NCBI RefSeq assembly: GCF_902859855.1
Contig: NZ_CADIKH010000006.1
Location: forward strand, 124,001 to 188,000
From: Paraburkholderia humisilvae
Lineage (GTDB): Bacteria; Pseudomonadota; Gammaproteobacteria; Burkholderiales; Burkholderiaceae
Reading direction: 5' to 3'
Length of the DNA stretch: 64,000 nucleotides
Shown here: positions 1 to 9,098 of the stretch, piece by piece
Layout: every line of letters starts with the position of its first letter
Position numbering within the stretch: the first letter of the stretch is position 1
Made by a program: the position numbers and the translations under genes
The notes under the pieces: generated by a model
Seen by the model: the letters and a program-made list of their open reading frames with translations, nothing else
Database searches by the model: none
Told to the model about the DNA's origin: nothing

Positions 1-124
1 CGAAACGGCGCTCCGCGTGCTATTCGAACGTTTGCCCGCTCTCGAACTGACGGAGCTCGACCGTCTGAGCTGGAATCAGCACGGCAATCTGCGCGGCGTG
101 ACTTCGCTGGTCGCGCGCTGGTAG
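1..124 (+). CDS. Cytochrome P450, C-terminal fragment (cut by window edge)
   Basis: Only the last 40 codons are inside the window (frame starting at base 2, stop TAG at 122-124). The tail reads like the end of a bacterial cytochrome P450: an arginine/proline segment FERLPALEL followed by [11 protein letters not shown], which matches the usual 'LRG-hydrophobic-L-V' end of soluble P450s. The heme-binding cysteine loop lies upstream of the window and cannot be checked. Family assignment rests on this short tail alone. Confidence 0.55.
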   Translation, partial: ETALRVLFERLPALELTELDRLSWNQHGNLRGVTSLVARW

Positions 125-251
125 ACGACACTCGCAACGCAAGCCGGTTTGTCATTCGTCGTTCACCCAACTAGACTGAACGGACGACAAAACAACAGAC
201 GCCGGCCAATTGCGGCACGGCCTCAAGCAACACGGTTGCATGGGAGGCATC

Positions 252-674
252 GTGACTCACTCTATCGCCGATGGCGCGCCGCGCGCGCTTGCACGCGCAT
301 GCCTGTGCAGCGCCGCGTGCGGATTGATTGCGGTCGTCGTGTGCGGCCCGGTCGCCGCGGAACCCGTGACGACCGGGCCGCTTAGCATTATTGGTTCCGC
401 GGTCGTGCGCGGGCCCGTGACCGTGGACGGGCCGCTTAAAGTCGGAGGAAATCTCGCGGTGCATGGCCCGCTCACCGCGGAGCGCGTCGCGCAACTCGAG
501 CCCGACGATGCCGACCGCCGCGCGGGCGACAACAACTATTACGGTCCGCTTACCGTGCACGGTCCGCTTGTCGTGCACGGCGATCTCGAAGTACGCGGTC
601 CGCTGGTCGTCAAAGGGCCGGCTGGCGCCGTCGGCCGGATCGACGTCGATGGGCCGATTACCGAGCGACGTTGA
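252..674 (+). CDS. Small secreted protein made of Gly-Pro-Leu hexad repeats (bactofilin-like beta-helix pattern)
   Basis: I do not recognise the gene. I chose GTG at 252 because GGGAGG lies just upstream at 242-247; in-frame alternatives are ATG 240 and TTG 210. The 140-residue product begins with a cleavable signal-like segment (Ala/Leu/Val-rich, ending near VAAEP). The mature part is nearly all six-residue units with Gly first and hydrophobic residues at positions 3 and 5, such as GPLTVH, GPLVVH, GDLEVR and GPLVVK. About six units sit on each side of an acidic linker of about 20 residues. This periodicity is what parallel beta-helices such as bactofilins show, but bactofilins are cytoplasmic and this one looks exported. 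It converges on the histidine kinase gene. Structural role inferred only. Confidence 0.6.
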   Translation: MTHSIADGAPRALARACLCSAACGLIAVVVCGPVAAEPVTTGPLSIIGSAVVRGPVTVDGPLKVGGNLAVHGPLTAERVAQLEPDDADRRAGDNNYYGPLTVHGPLVVHGDLEVRGPLVVKGPAGAVGRIDVDGPITERR

Positions 675-675
675 C

Positions 676-692
676 CCCAGGCGCACCCTGGG
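676..692. terminator. Short GC hairpin between convergent genes
   Basis: CCCAGG (676-681) and CCTGGG (687-692) form a 6-bp stem with a 5-base loop just after the stop codon of the hexad-repeat gene and before the end of the convergent kinase gene. There is no clear T-run, so it is a weak terminator candidate. Confidence 0.25.
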
Positions 693-728
693 CTGGTATC
701 GACCGGTCTGGCAATCCGGGCTACGCGA

Positions 729-2594
729 CTACGCGACGCGGTCATCGAGACCTGGCAGATCGAAAATCACCTGCGCACCCGGACCCGCATTGTTCAGCAT
801 CCAGATCGTGCCGCCATGGCTTTCGATAATCGTACGGCTGATCGATAGCCCCATGCCCATTCCGTTCGGCTTGGTCGTGAAAAATGGCGTGAACATCGTT
901 TCGTTGTGGTTGTCGGGAAAGCCGGTGCCCGCGTCGCGCACGATCACGCGCACGCCGCCGCGGTCGTTCGGCAGGGTGCGCATCGTCAATTTACGTGCAC
1001 GATCGACGATGCCGCTCATCGCCTGGCTCGCGTTGGTGACCAGGTTGATGATGACCTGCTGCATTTGCACGACATCGAGTTCGATGCGCGGCAATCCGAC
1101 GTCCAGATCGAGTTCGAGCGTCACGTGATCACGCATCAATTGCGATTGCGCAAGCGGCAGCGCGTCGCGAATCACCGCGTTGATGCTGCCGGGCTTGCGT
1201 GCCGACACGTCCTTGCGCGCCAGCGCGCGCAACTGACGGATCACGTCGTTCGCCCGTCTCGCGTCGCGTCTGATCCGCTCGATCGCGAGCGTCACTTCCT
1301 GCAGATCGGGTGTGTCGCGCCGCAGCCAGCGCAGGCTCGCCGCGCCATTGGTCTCAATTGCGGTAAGCGGCTGACTCACTTCATGCGCGATCGATGCGGT
1401 CAGCTCGCCGAGTGTCGCGATCCGCGTCGCGTGCGCGAGTTCCGCGTGAGCTTCCTGAAGCCGTCGCGCCGATGCTCTCGCTTCGGTCACGTCGATCACC
1501 GTGCCTGCATATCGATACAGATTGCCTCGATGGATGACCGGATGCGCGAGCATGCGGATCTCCTTGATCGTGCCGTCGGGCATCAGCAGACGATGCTCGG
1601 TATCGACATCGTGCCGTTCCACCGCGATCTGATCGAATACGCGCGCGACGTTGCCGACGTCTTCATGATGCGTGCGCGCAAGGATCCGGTCGAGGCTTGG
1701 CTTTGCGCTCTCTTCGTAACCGTAGATCCGGTACATTTCCCTCGACCAGCAGAGTGCACCAGTGCGCGGATCGAATGCAAAGCTGCCGGTGCGGGTCAAG
1801 CGCTGAGCGTCGTCCAGACAGTCCTGGCTTAGACCCAATTTATCTTCGGCGCGCTTGCGGTCTTCGATGTCGAGCAGTGCGCCGTACCAGCGGATCACAC
1901 TGCCGGATACGTCACACAGCGGATTGGCGACGGACACGCTCCAGCGATAGCCGCGCGCCTTGCTGCCCATCCTGCACTCGCATGCCCCTTCGGCGCGGCT
2001 GTCGATCAGCTTTCGCCATGCGAGCAACGCCCCGTTCAAGTCGTCCGGGTGAATCGCCGACTGCCATCCACTGCCACGTGCTTCGTCAAGCGTGAGTCCG
2101 GTGTGGTTCATCCAGCGGTCGTTGACGAAATCCAGGTAGCCGTCCGCGCGAGCGCTCCATACCATCATCGGCGCCCGGGTCCACGGTGAATCCCGATCGG
2201 GACTCGGTGCGTCGCTCGCATCACGCGCCTCGTCGCCATTGCACGTCTTGATCGCGGCTGCGCAAAACGATACCGATCCGTCGCGCGGCTCGGGGTTGGT
2301 GCTGATGCTGATCAGGAAGGCTTGGTAGCGCTCACCCGAATTGCGCACACGCACGGCCATCTGGAACTCGTGCGTTTCGCCGTGGGCCGGCGTTAGCGCG
2401 TCGAGCACGCGGCGTAAATCGTCCGGGTGTAACGCGCTGTGCCAGCCCGAGCCGATCAGGTCGCAACGCTCACGGCCGGTAAAACGGGACCACGACGGAT
2501 TGACGTAATCGGCGCGGCCGTCGGGTCCGCCGCTCCACACGAGTGCGGGTACGGCGTCGAGGATAGGGATAGGAGGATGTTCTTCGAATGCCAT
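729..2594 (-). CDS. Orphan sensor histidine kinase with three PAS domains
   Basis: Predicted cytoplasmic two-component sensor kinase, 621 residues from ATG 2594 (a TTG five codons upstream is the alternative; neither has a strong Shine-Dalgarno). Three PAS/PAC-like modules fill about residues 10-375 (VPALVWSGGPDGRADYVNP; APMMVWSARADG; a third with TRTGSFAFDPRTG). Then come a HisKA dimerisation domain with the phospho-acceptor His near residue 404 (AHEVSQPL) and an HATPase domain with N-box NLVTNAS, G1 DAGTGF and G2 GMGMGL. No transmembrane segment is seen, so it should sense an intracellular cue. No response regulator is adjacent, so its partner is unknown. The HEVSQPL box is typical of FixL/DctB-like kinases. 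Confidence 0.9.
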   Translation of the reverse strand: MAFEEHPPIPILDAVPALVWSGGPDGRADYVNPSWSRFTGRERCDLIGSGWHSALHPDDLRRVLDALTPAHGETHEFQMAVRVRNSGERYQAFLISISTNPEPRDGSVSFCAAAIKTCNGDEARDASDAPSPDRDSPWTRAPMMVWSARADGYLDFVNDRWMNHTGLTLDEARGSGWQSAIHPDDLNGALLAWRKLIDSRAEGACECRMGSKARGYRWSVSVANPLCDVSGSVIRWYGALLDIEDRKRAEDKLGLSQDCLDDAQRLTRTGSFAFDPRTGALCWSREMYRIYGYEESAKPSLDRILARTHHEDVGNVARVFDQIAVERHDVDTEHRLLMPDGTIKEIRMLAHPVIHRGNLYRYAGTVIDVTEARASARRLQEAHAELAHATRIATLGELTASIAHEVSQPLTAIETNGAASLRWLRRDTPDLQEVTLAIERIRRDARRANDVIRQLRALARKDVSARKPGSINAVIRDALPLAQSQLMRDHVTLELDLDVGLPRIELDVVQMQQVIINLVTNASQAMSGIVDRARKLTMRTLPNDRGGVRVIVRDAGTGFPDNHNETMFTPFFTTKPNGMGMGLSISRTIIESHGGTIWMLNNAGPGAQVIFDLPGLDDRVA

Positions 2595-2709
2595 CTGCAG
2601 TGATGCCAATTGCTATGTAGCTGCCTGGTGACTACCCAATTCCAGACGGGCCTTCTGTTTGGGTGAGCGCGCAATCAACGCGCCCACGCGTGCTGCGTGG
2701 CGATAAGCC

Positions 2710-3393
2710 CTATGCGGAGGCGCCGCCGACCAGCGCCGGCAACTCGTCGAGGCCGGCAATCACGTGGTCGGGACGCTGTCCGAGTTCGTCGAATGTGTTG
2801 CTGGTACGGTTGACCCAGCACACCGTGAAGCCGAAATGGTGCGCGCCGGACGCGTCCCATGCATTCGAAGAAACGAATAACAGGTCATCACGCGCGATGC
2901 CCATCCGTTTTTCAGCAAGCTCATACGCGGCGTTGTGCGGCTTGAACACCTGCACGTCGTCGACGCTCAACAGGTAGTCGAATTGCGGCTCCAGACCCGA
3001 ATGATTCACGACGCTGCGGATCGAGTGTCGTGATCCATTCGACAGAATCGCGAGCGGCAGGCCTTGGGCGCGAAGCTTCGCGAGCGCGGCGGGCACCTCC
3101 GGATACGGTTTGATCTGCAGATACTCGTTGCATAGCGCTTCGTGCGTGCCCGAGGTGAGGTTCAGCTTCAACTGCTTGCCGATGAAGCCAAGCGCGTCGT
3201 CGGTGACCTGCTCGAACGGTGCATAGCTTCCCATCAGGCTGCGCAGCCACGTGTATTCGAGCTGTTTTTGCCGCCATAGCATGCTGATTTCGAGGCCGCG
3301 GCCGGGATAGAACTGACTGCACAAACTCGCGACCGAGTGCACGTCGTACAGCGTGCCGTATAGATCGAAAACAACGCCTTTAATCGGATTCAT
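2710..3393 (-). CDS. (S)-2-haloacid dehalogenase, type II (HAD superfamily)
   Basis: A 227-residue HAD hydrolase. The family removes halide from short 2-haloalkanoic acids via an aspartyl-ester intermediate. ATG 3393 is chosen because MNPIKGVVFDLYGTLYD places motif I (nucleophile Asp in FDLYGTLYD) right at the N-terminus, as usual for the family; the longer frame upstream adds 52 residues with no family match. Motif II is SNGSRHS, the motif III lysine lies in VFKPHNAAYELA, and the late signature SSNAWDASGAHHFGF with WVNR is typical of type II haloacid dehalogenases. It is divergent from the sigma-54 activator at 3656. The true substrate may be a natural phosphate or haloacid; the name is by family. 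Confidence 0.85.
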   Translation of the reverse strand: MNPIKGVVFDLYGTLYDVHSVASLCSQFYPGRGLEISMLWRQKQLEYTWLRSLMGSYAPFEQVTDDALGFIGKQLKLNLTSGTHEALCNEYLQIKPYPEVPAALAKLRAQGLPLAILSNGSRHSIRSVVNHSGLEPQFDYLLSVDDVQVFKPHNAAYELAEKRMGIARDDLLFVSSNAWDASGAHHFGFTVCWVNRTSNTFDELGQRPDHVIAGLDELPALVGGASA

Positions 3394-3655
3394 GGATTTG
3401 ACCGGAAAAGTTCTGACGTGACGATGGATTTGGGAACCGATGTAGCAAGGTACGCGCCAAGCTGCATGAAGTGAGTCGCCGCGTTGCGGCAAGCCACGGC
3501 GGTACGGATAAATAGCGTACCGCATAGCGTCTTCGAACCGCTGGTGCATCGCCGCGAGTCAGATTTGAATGGGGTAAGCGGCGCCTGCGCACGCCGATCG
3601 GTGGGCCGTTGTATTCTGCCGACTGGAAAAAGACGACCGCGGAGACGACTTTTTC

Positions 3656-5332
3656 ATGGATGCCATCGGATTGCGAGCACTGCTTGATGGTTTACCGGTT
3701 GGCATTGCCTGGTTTGCGCAGTCGCAGCTCATCTGGCGCAACGCGTTTGTGCGCGAATGCATCGATGCGCACGACCCGCAGGCGCTGCAGGCCCTGGTTG
3801 CGGAAATCGCGCAACGCCGCGGGGGAGACGAAGCTGCCACGCACGCCGTGGGGCCCGCCAACGAAAGCTTCCGCGCGAACGGCCGCGAATTTCACGTCGG
3901 CGTGCATCGGACCCGCGAGCATACGCTCGTATTGATGTTGCCTGCAGGCGAGCATGCAGCGTTTTTTCCTTCGATCAGGCGGCTGCGGCAGGCGGCACTC
4001 GACTTCGAAGAAATCTTCCGGCATTCGTACGACGGCATCTTTGTCACCGACGGCAACGGAAAGACATTGATGGTCAACCCGGGATGCGAACGGATATTTG
4101 GCCTGAAGGCATCCGAACTGATCGGCCGGGATGTCGTCGAGTTCGAAAAGAAAGGCTGGATCCGGCCGGTCATCGCCGCACAGGTCGCGCGCACCGGCCA
4201 ACGGATTTCAACCACACAGGAGACGCACACCGGCAAGACGATCTTTACGACCGGTATTCCGCTCTTTGATGAGCGCGGCAGCGTGCGTAAGGTCATCATC
4301 AATTCGCGCGACACGACCGAGCTGCTCCAGTTGCAGGATGCGCTCGCCCGGGCGCGCGCGGACTTGCGGCGCGTCGATCAGGAAATCGAAGTGCTGCGGC
4401 TGCAGAACCTTCAGGTCGACGGCATTGTGCTGCGCAGTGAAGCGATGCGGCGCATCGCGACGCTGGCGGCACGCGTCGCGAAAGTGGATGCGACAGTGTT
4501 GATCACTGGCCAGTCGGGTGTTGGCAAGGACGTGATCGCGCAACTGATCCACAAGGAAAGCGCGCGTGCGCAAGGTCCGCTGATCAAGATCAATTGTGGC
4601 GCGCTGCCGCGCGAACTGCTCGAGTCTGAGCTGTTCGGATATGAGCCGGGCGCGTTCACCGGTGCGCAGCGCCAGGGCAAGACTGGGCTGATCGAGATTG
4701 CGTCGCGCGGAACGCTATTTCTCGACGAAATCGGCGACATGCCGCTCGACCTGCAGGTCAAGCTGCTGCAAGTGCTGCAGGATCGGGTCATTGTGCGGCT
4801 GGGCGGCACGAGTACGATTCCGGTCGATGTGCGCGTGATCGCGGCAACCAACCGCGACCTGAGAGCGATGGTCGCCGATCGCACGTTTCGCGACGATCTG
4901 TTCTACCGGCTCAACGTCGTACCGATTGAAATTGCGCCGCTCACCGAGCGCAGGGACGACATTGCGCCGCTCGCGCTGCATTTCGTCAACGAGTTCAACC
5001 GGAAATACGGCGTGTCCCGCACGATGTCGGAACAGGCGATGGCGCTGCTTATCGCTTGCGACTGGCCGGGCAACGTGCGGGAGTTGCGCAATGTGATCGA
5101 GCGGGTGATCGTCACCTGCGATTGCGATGTGATCGCCCCGGAATTTCTCGATTGCATGCTGCCGCCCGAGGTGGCGGAAAACCAGCCGGGCACATTTCGC
5201 GAGCAGGTCGAGCGTTTCGAGCGCCGTCTCGTCGAGGACGCGATGCGCGAGTACGGCAGCACACGCGATGTCGCGAAGGCGCTCGGGTTGAGCCAGTCCA
5301 GCGTGGTGCGCAAGCTGCGGTTAAAAGGCTGA
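3656..5332 (+). CDS. PAS-containing sigma-54-dependent transcriptional activator
   Basis: A 558-residue enhancer-binding protein. An N-terminal region of about 120 residues precedes a PAS domain (FEEIFRHSYDGIFVTDGNG), then a sigma-54 AAA+ domain with Walker A GQSGVGKD, the GAFTGA loop that contacts sigma-54, Walker B GTLFLDEIGD, and an arginine-finger region. It ends in a Fis-type helix-turn-helix (RDVAKALGLSQSSVVRKLR). It lacks a phospho-receiver domain, so the signal probably enters through PAS or the N-terminus, as in RocR/TyrR-like regulators. Its targets may be the divergent haloacid dehalogenase or the LysE exporter that converges on it; neither link is proven by the sequence. Confidence 0.92.
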   Translation: MDAIGLRALLDGLPVGIAWFAQSQLIWRNAFVRECIDAHDPQALQALVAEIAQRRGGDEAATHAVGPANESFRANGREFHVGVHRTREHTLVLMLPAGEHAAFFPSIRRLRQAALDFEEIFRHSYDGIFVTDGNGKTLMVNPGCERIFGLKASELIGRDVVEFEKKGWIRPVIAAQVARTGQRISTTQETHTGKTIFTTGIPLFDERGSVRKVIINSRDTTELLQLQDALARARADLRRVDQEIEVLRLQNLQVDGIVLRSEAMRRIATLAARVAKVDATVLITGQSGVGKDVIAQLIHKESARAQGPLIKINCGALPRELLESELFGYEPGAFTGAQRQGKTGLIEIASRGTLFLDEIGDMPLDLQVKLLQVLQDRVIVRLGGTSTIPVDVRVIAATNRDLRAMVADRTFRDDLFYRLNVVPIEIAPLTERRDDIAPLALHFVNEFNRKYGVSRTMSEQAMALLIACDWPGNVRELRNVIERVIVTCDCDVIAPEFLDCMLPPEVAENQPGTFREQVERFERRLVEDAMREYGSTRDVAKALGLSQSSVVRKLRLKG

Positions 5333-5395
5333 TGTAGCGGGGTGGCTGGATGGGCTCGTGCGCGTTGCCGCAGGCGGCTGACACCGTATCGAGGC

Positions 5396-6031
5396 TCAGA
5401 CCGGCGGCGCGCGGCGTGCGAAAAAGAGCGCGGCGCCAAGCGCCATCAACAGACCGCCGAAGAAACGGTTCTGGATGCGTCGCGCTCGCTCGCTGCGCAG
5501 GATGCGCCGGAACGCACTCGCGCCATACGCATAGCCATGCATGATGATCGTATCGACGATGCTCATCGTGAGCGCCATGACGACCAGTTGGGGCACGAGC
5601 GGCGCATGGGCGTTGATAAATTGCGGCAGTACAGCCACCATGATCACGATGCCTTTCGGGTTGGTCGCGTTGGTTAGCAGTCCGGTCATGAATCGCTTTC
5701 TCCACGATGCGGGCGGCGCGGCCAGTGTGCCCGTTTCGGCGGGGCCGTGCTTCGAGCGCCATTGCGCAAGACCCAGATAGATCAGATACGCCGCGCCGCA
5801 AAACTTGACCGCGACAAAAGCCCACATCGACGCCGTCAGCAGGGAGCCGACACCCGCACCGGCCACGATCAAAATAAATGCGAGACCCAACTCCTGGCCG
5901 ATGATCGTCGCGGTCGCTTTTCGGCCGCCATACGACAGGCCATGACTCATCGCGAGTACCGCGCCGGGCCCAGGCGACAGCGCGATCGCGCAGCACGTCA
6001 GTGCGTAGGTAATCCAGATATGAAGTTCCAA
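5396..6031 (-). CDS. LysE/RhtB-family amino acid exporter
   Basis: An inner-membrane exporter of 211 residues, the usual family length. Hydrophobic segments are spread across the protein, and the family signature near the N-terminus is present (ALSPGPGAVLAMSHGLSYGGR), followed by the G-Q-E-L-G segment and TNATNPKGIVI in the middle. The family exports amino acids such as lysine, threonine or homoserine lactone; the substrate cannot be read from the sequence. Its end converges on the sigma-54 activator with 63 bp between the stops. Upstream is a 393-bp divergent space shared with the acetyltransferase gene. Confidence 0.88.
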   Translation of the reverse strand: MELHIWITYALTCCAIALSPGPGAVLAMSHGLSYGGRKATATIIGQELGLAFILIVAGAGVGSLLTASMWAFVAVKFCGAAYLIYLGLAQWRSKHGPAETGTLAAPPASWRKRFMTGLLTNATNPKGIVIMVAVLPQFINAHAPLVPQLVVMALTMSIVDTIIMHGYAYGASAFRRILRSERARRIQNRFFGGLLMALGAALFFARRAPPV

Positions 6032-6424
6032 AGGCTGATTCCAGATTCCAGATGAGCAAACGAAGCACTTCGCCGCGGAACCGGCATGGCGGTTCTCGGC
6101 AATCTCCGGGCGAGTCTACAACATGAAAAAGAAACGATTGCACCGTGCGTGGAATCGTCTGTCCTGATGGGGTCTCTGTTTCGTTTGGCTGACTATTTTT
6201 TCGCGTCGCGAGTGGCGTCACGTGCTGCTTGTGGCCGCGTCCGGTGGTCAGATCAATGTTGGCCGGCGAGATAAACACCGTGGAATAAATGTCCGGATCA
6301 GACGTTCATCTTGTCGTATGGCTATGCGTTGGCATTGCTTACTATTCATTCATGAAATCGCGCGGCAGTGCGGACGCGCGGCTCGACGTTTGAACCCAAA
6401 ACTGAACCTTGAAGGGCCTGATAC
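6032..6424. other. Divergent intergenic region, no gene seen
   Basis: These 393 bases separate the divergent LysE and GNAT genes and should hold both promoters. Short frames here are overlapped by frames on the other strand and resemble no family. I could not identify convincing -35/-10 boxes or an operator. Confidence 0.5.
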
Positions 6425-7219
6425 ATGGTGAATCCCGAAGCGGTTGAATCGAATTTTCAGTACGTGTCGATGTGGAAGGTGCTATCCGGCGACCGGCCGG
6501 GCGTGGACCTTGCCGACCGCCCCGGCATATCGGTGTGCTGGGCCGATAGTCCGTTTCCGTTCTGGAACGCGCTGTTTCTTTCCGAGCGAATCGGAAATGC
6601 GGACGAACTGGCGACGCGACTGCGCGAAGGCGCGGACTACATGCGCGCGAAGCGGCATGCGGGGCTTGTCTACGTATGCGAAGATTTTCTGAGCCCGACG
6701 GTGCGCAGCCATATCGATGCGCTTGCGAAGGACGCTGGCCTCGATTACGCGATTGATGTATTCGGCATGGTGGGCGACGTGCGTCGCGAGTCACCGATGC
6801 CCCGGACGCCGCTCGAATTCGTCCGCGTGACCGACGAGGACGCGTTGCAGGTGTACGGCGAAATTAACGCGCAAGGGTATGGTTTCCCGCTGGAGGCGGG
6901 CCGTGGCGCGCTAAGCGGGTCGACGTTCTGGAAAGCGACCGCGTATAGCTTTATCGGCTACGAAGGCGGACAGCCGGTGTCGACCGCGGCGGCAATCGTC
7001 AACGAAGGGCAGATTTACCTTGCGCTGGTCGCGACACGGCCGCATGCGCAACGGAAAGGGTACGGCCTCGCTACCGTGCGGCATGCGCTGCAGGCGGCCT
7101 ACGAAGCAACCGGTTTGACGCGCACCACGCTGCATGCGACCCAGGCCGGGTTTCCGGTTTACCAGCGCGTTGGATATCACCGCACGACGCTGTTCATGAC
7201 GTACAAACTCGCTGGCTGA
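6425..7219 (+). CDS. GNAT-family N-acetyltransferase
   Basis: A 264-residue protein starting at ATG 6425. The C-terminal half carries a GNAT fold: YLALVATRPHAQRKGYG gives the acetyl-CoA pyrophosphate-binding R/Q-x-x-G-x-G/A loop, followed by the helix ATVRHALQAAY and a final strand region PVYQRVGYHRT. The N-terminal half (about 130 residues) resembles the extra lobe found in two-lobed GNAT proteins and may bind the acceptor. The substrate is unknown. It is monocistronic, followed by two tandem hairpins. Confidence 0.85.
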   Translation: MVNPEAVESNFQYVSMWKVLSGDRPGVDLADRPGISVCWADSPFPFWNALFLSERIGNADELATRLREGADYMRAKRHAGLVYVCEDFLSPTVRSHIDALAKDAGLDYAIDVFGMVGDVRRESPMPRTPLEFVRVTDEDALQVYGEINAQGYGFPLEAGRGALSGSTFWKATAYSFIGYEGGQPVSTAAAIVNEGQIYLALVATRPHAQRKGYGLATVRHALQAAYEATGLTRTTLHATQAGFPVYQRVGYHRTTLFMTYKLAG

Positions 7220-7258
7220 CGCATTCTGTCATGCGTGGCCCGAATCGGTGCGATTCGG
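7219..7258 (+). terminator. Two tandem hairpins after the GNAT gene
   Basis: ACGCAT (7219-7224) pairs with ATGCGT (7231-7236), and CCGAATCG (7240-7247) pairs perfectly with CGATTCGG (7251-7258) around a GTG loop. They begin at the stop codon. No T-run follows, so this may be a factor-dependent terminator or an mRNA 3'-end stabiliser. Confidence 0.4.
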
Positions 7259-7338
7259 CTGCGCTATGAGGGGCACAGCACTATGCATCCGCGCGGGATG
7301 TGATCAGACTATCGCGATCGCCTCCCAGGAGATGCGTG

Positions 7339-8907
7339 ATGACACGCTTTGAACAACGGCGACGATTGCTTCGCACCGCGCTTCTTTCGCCGATTTCCGC
7401 GCCGCTTTTTGCACCGCTTTTTGCACCGTTGGCTGCACGCGGCAAGTCACCTCACGGCACTCAACCGCCGCCGATTCCCGCCGCGCAAATCGACGATGCG
7501 ATCGCCCAGCTCGATCCCCTCGTGACCGCCCAGATGACGCGCACGGGCGTGCCGGGGCTGGCCGTCGCCGTGGTGCGCGATGCGCGGACCGTGTACGAAA
7601 AAGGCTTCGGCACGCGGCAGGTGGGCTCCGGTCAGCCGGTCGATGCGGATACGGTGTTCCAGCTGGCATCGTTGTCGAAACCGATCGGTGCGAGCGTCGT
7701 CGCGCGACAGGTCGGGCTCGGCAGCGTGACCTGGGACACGACAGTGCGCGCGCATTTGCCGTGGTTCACGCTGTCCGATCCCGACGTGAGCAACGAGGTC
7801 ACGATTGCCGACCTGTACGCACACCGCTCCGGTCTGCCTGACCATGCGGGCGATCGGCTCGAAGACCTGGGCTATGGCCAGACCGAGATCCTGCAAAGAC
7901 TGCGCTATCTGCCGCTGCACCCGTTTCGCAACGTGTACTTCTATACGAATTTCGGGCTGACCGCGGCGGCGGAATCGGTTGCCGCCGCAGCCGGCACCGA
8001 CTGGGCGTCGCTATCCGAGCAGGCCATTTACCGTCCGCTCGGGATGAGCCGCACGAGTTCGCGCTATGCGGATTTCGCGTCACGCGCGAACCGCGCGGCC
8101 GGTCATGTGAAGACCGGCGACCGGTGGGTGCTCGGGCCCGGCACCAGGCCGGATGCGCAAGCGCCCGCGGGTGGCGTCAGCGCGTCGGTCAACGACATGG
8201 CCAAATGGCTCGCGATGATGCTGGGGCTTGGCATGTTCAACGGCCGGCGTATTGTCGACGCGGCTGCGCTGAATGCCGCGATATCCGCACAGATGCAGAC
8301 TTCGCCGCCGGGCAATGGGCGGCCCGCCGGGCACTACGGCTATGGGTTTAACGTCGGCACGACCGCCGCCGGACGCGCAAGCTACAGCCACTCGGGCGCA
8401 TTCGCCCTCGGCGCGGCGACCAACTTTGTCGCGGTGCCGTCGACCGGCGTCGCGATCGTCGTGCTGACCAACGGCTATCCGATCGGCGTGCCGGAGACGA
8501 TCACCGCGCAATTTTTCGACCTCGTCCAGTTCGGCTCGATCCAGCGCGACTGGGCGGCGCTCTATGCAGCGGCGCTCTTGCCGATGCTGAAGCCGGAAGG
8601 GTCGCTGGTCGGCGCGCGGCCGCCCGCGGCGCCATTGCCTGCGCGTGCGCTGTCGACGTACATCGGCACTTACCACAATGACTACTACGGGCCGTTGCAG
8701 GTGAGTGAACAGAACGGCGCGCTTGCGCTTGCGATCGGGCCGGTGCCGACTATCCTGCCGCTTACTCATTGGGATGGCGATGTGTTCACGTTCTCGCTGG
8801 TCAACGAGAACGCCGCGCCGGGCACGATTTCGAAGGCGAGCTTCCTCAGCGATCGTGTGACGCTCGAGTACTACGACGAAGCGGGGTTGGGCACGTTCGT
8901 GCGGTAA
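7339..8907 (+). CDS. Exported class C beta-lactamase-like serine hydrolase with C-terminal DUF3471-like domain
   Basis: A 522-residue serine hydrolase of the penicillin-binding/class C beta-lactamase superfamily. ATG 7339 is preceded by AGGAGA at 7327-7332; the longer GTG frame at 7300 lacks this. The N-terminus has an RRR stretch and a hydrophobic segment, so export by Sec or Tat is likely. The catalytic S-x-x-K is SLSK (Ser111, Lys114), Y-x-N is YTN (202-204), and the third box is HSG in YSHSGAF. The last 110 residues (GTYHNDYYGPLQV onward) match the lipocalin-like DUF3471 domain. Such proteins are mostly esterases or D-amino peptidases rather than true resistance enzymes. Inside the signal region a 12-bp unit is duplicated (7402-7425), giving PLFAPLFAP. 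Confidence 0.88.
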   Translation: MTRFEQRRRLLRTALLSPISAPLFAPLFAPLAARGKSPHGTQPPPIPAAQIDDAIAQLDPLVTAQMTRTGVPGLAVAVVRDARTVYEKGFGTRQVGSGQPVDADTVFQLASLSKPIGASVVARQVGLGSVTWDTTVRAHLPWFTLSDPDVSNEVTIADLYAHRSGLPDHAGDRLEDLGYGQTEILQRLRYLPLHPFRNVYFYTNFGLTAAAESVAAAAGTDWASLSEQAIYRPLGMSRTSSRYADFASRANRAAGHVKTGDRWVLGPGTRPDAQAPAGGVSASVNDMAKWLAMMLGLGMFNGRRIVDAAALNAAISAQMQTSPPGNGRPAGHYGYGFNVGTTAAGRASYSHSGAFALGAATNFVAVPSTGVAIVVLTNGYPIGVPETITAQFFDLVQFGSIQRDWAALYAAALLPMLKPEGSLVGARPPAAPLPARALSTYIGTYHNDYYGPLQVSEQNGALALAIGPVPTILPLTHWDGDVFTFSLVNENAAPGTISKASFLSDRVTLEYYDEAGLGTFVR

Positions 8908-9098
8908 GCCTGCGCGCGCGTATCGTCCCGGGCTCACGCTTTCAGTCGTTGTCATATCATGGCGGTTCTACGCCGCTACGCGTCCATCCGCGCATCGCCG
9001 CACGTGCATGATGAAAGCCACGCGCAACCGGGACTGGTAGCGCAGCGGCAAAACAGCCGCAAGCGCAAACGCGGCAGGCGACCCAGGAGATGATCGAT

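Noticed and set aside
543..620. Short direct repeats that might suggest a CRISPR or tandem repeat array
   Set aside because: They are codon-level repeats of Gly-Pro-Leu hexads inside an open frame, not spacer-separated repeats.
3700..3718. TTGGCATTGCC followed by TTTGC, resembling a sigma-54 promoter
   Set aside because: The spacing between the GG and GC elements is about three bases too long and it lies within a coding region.
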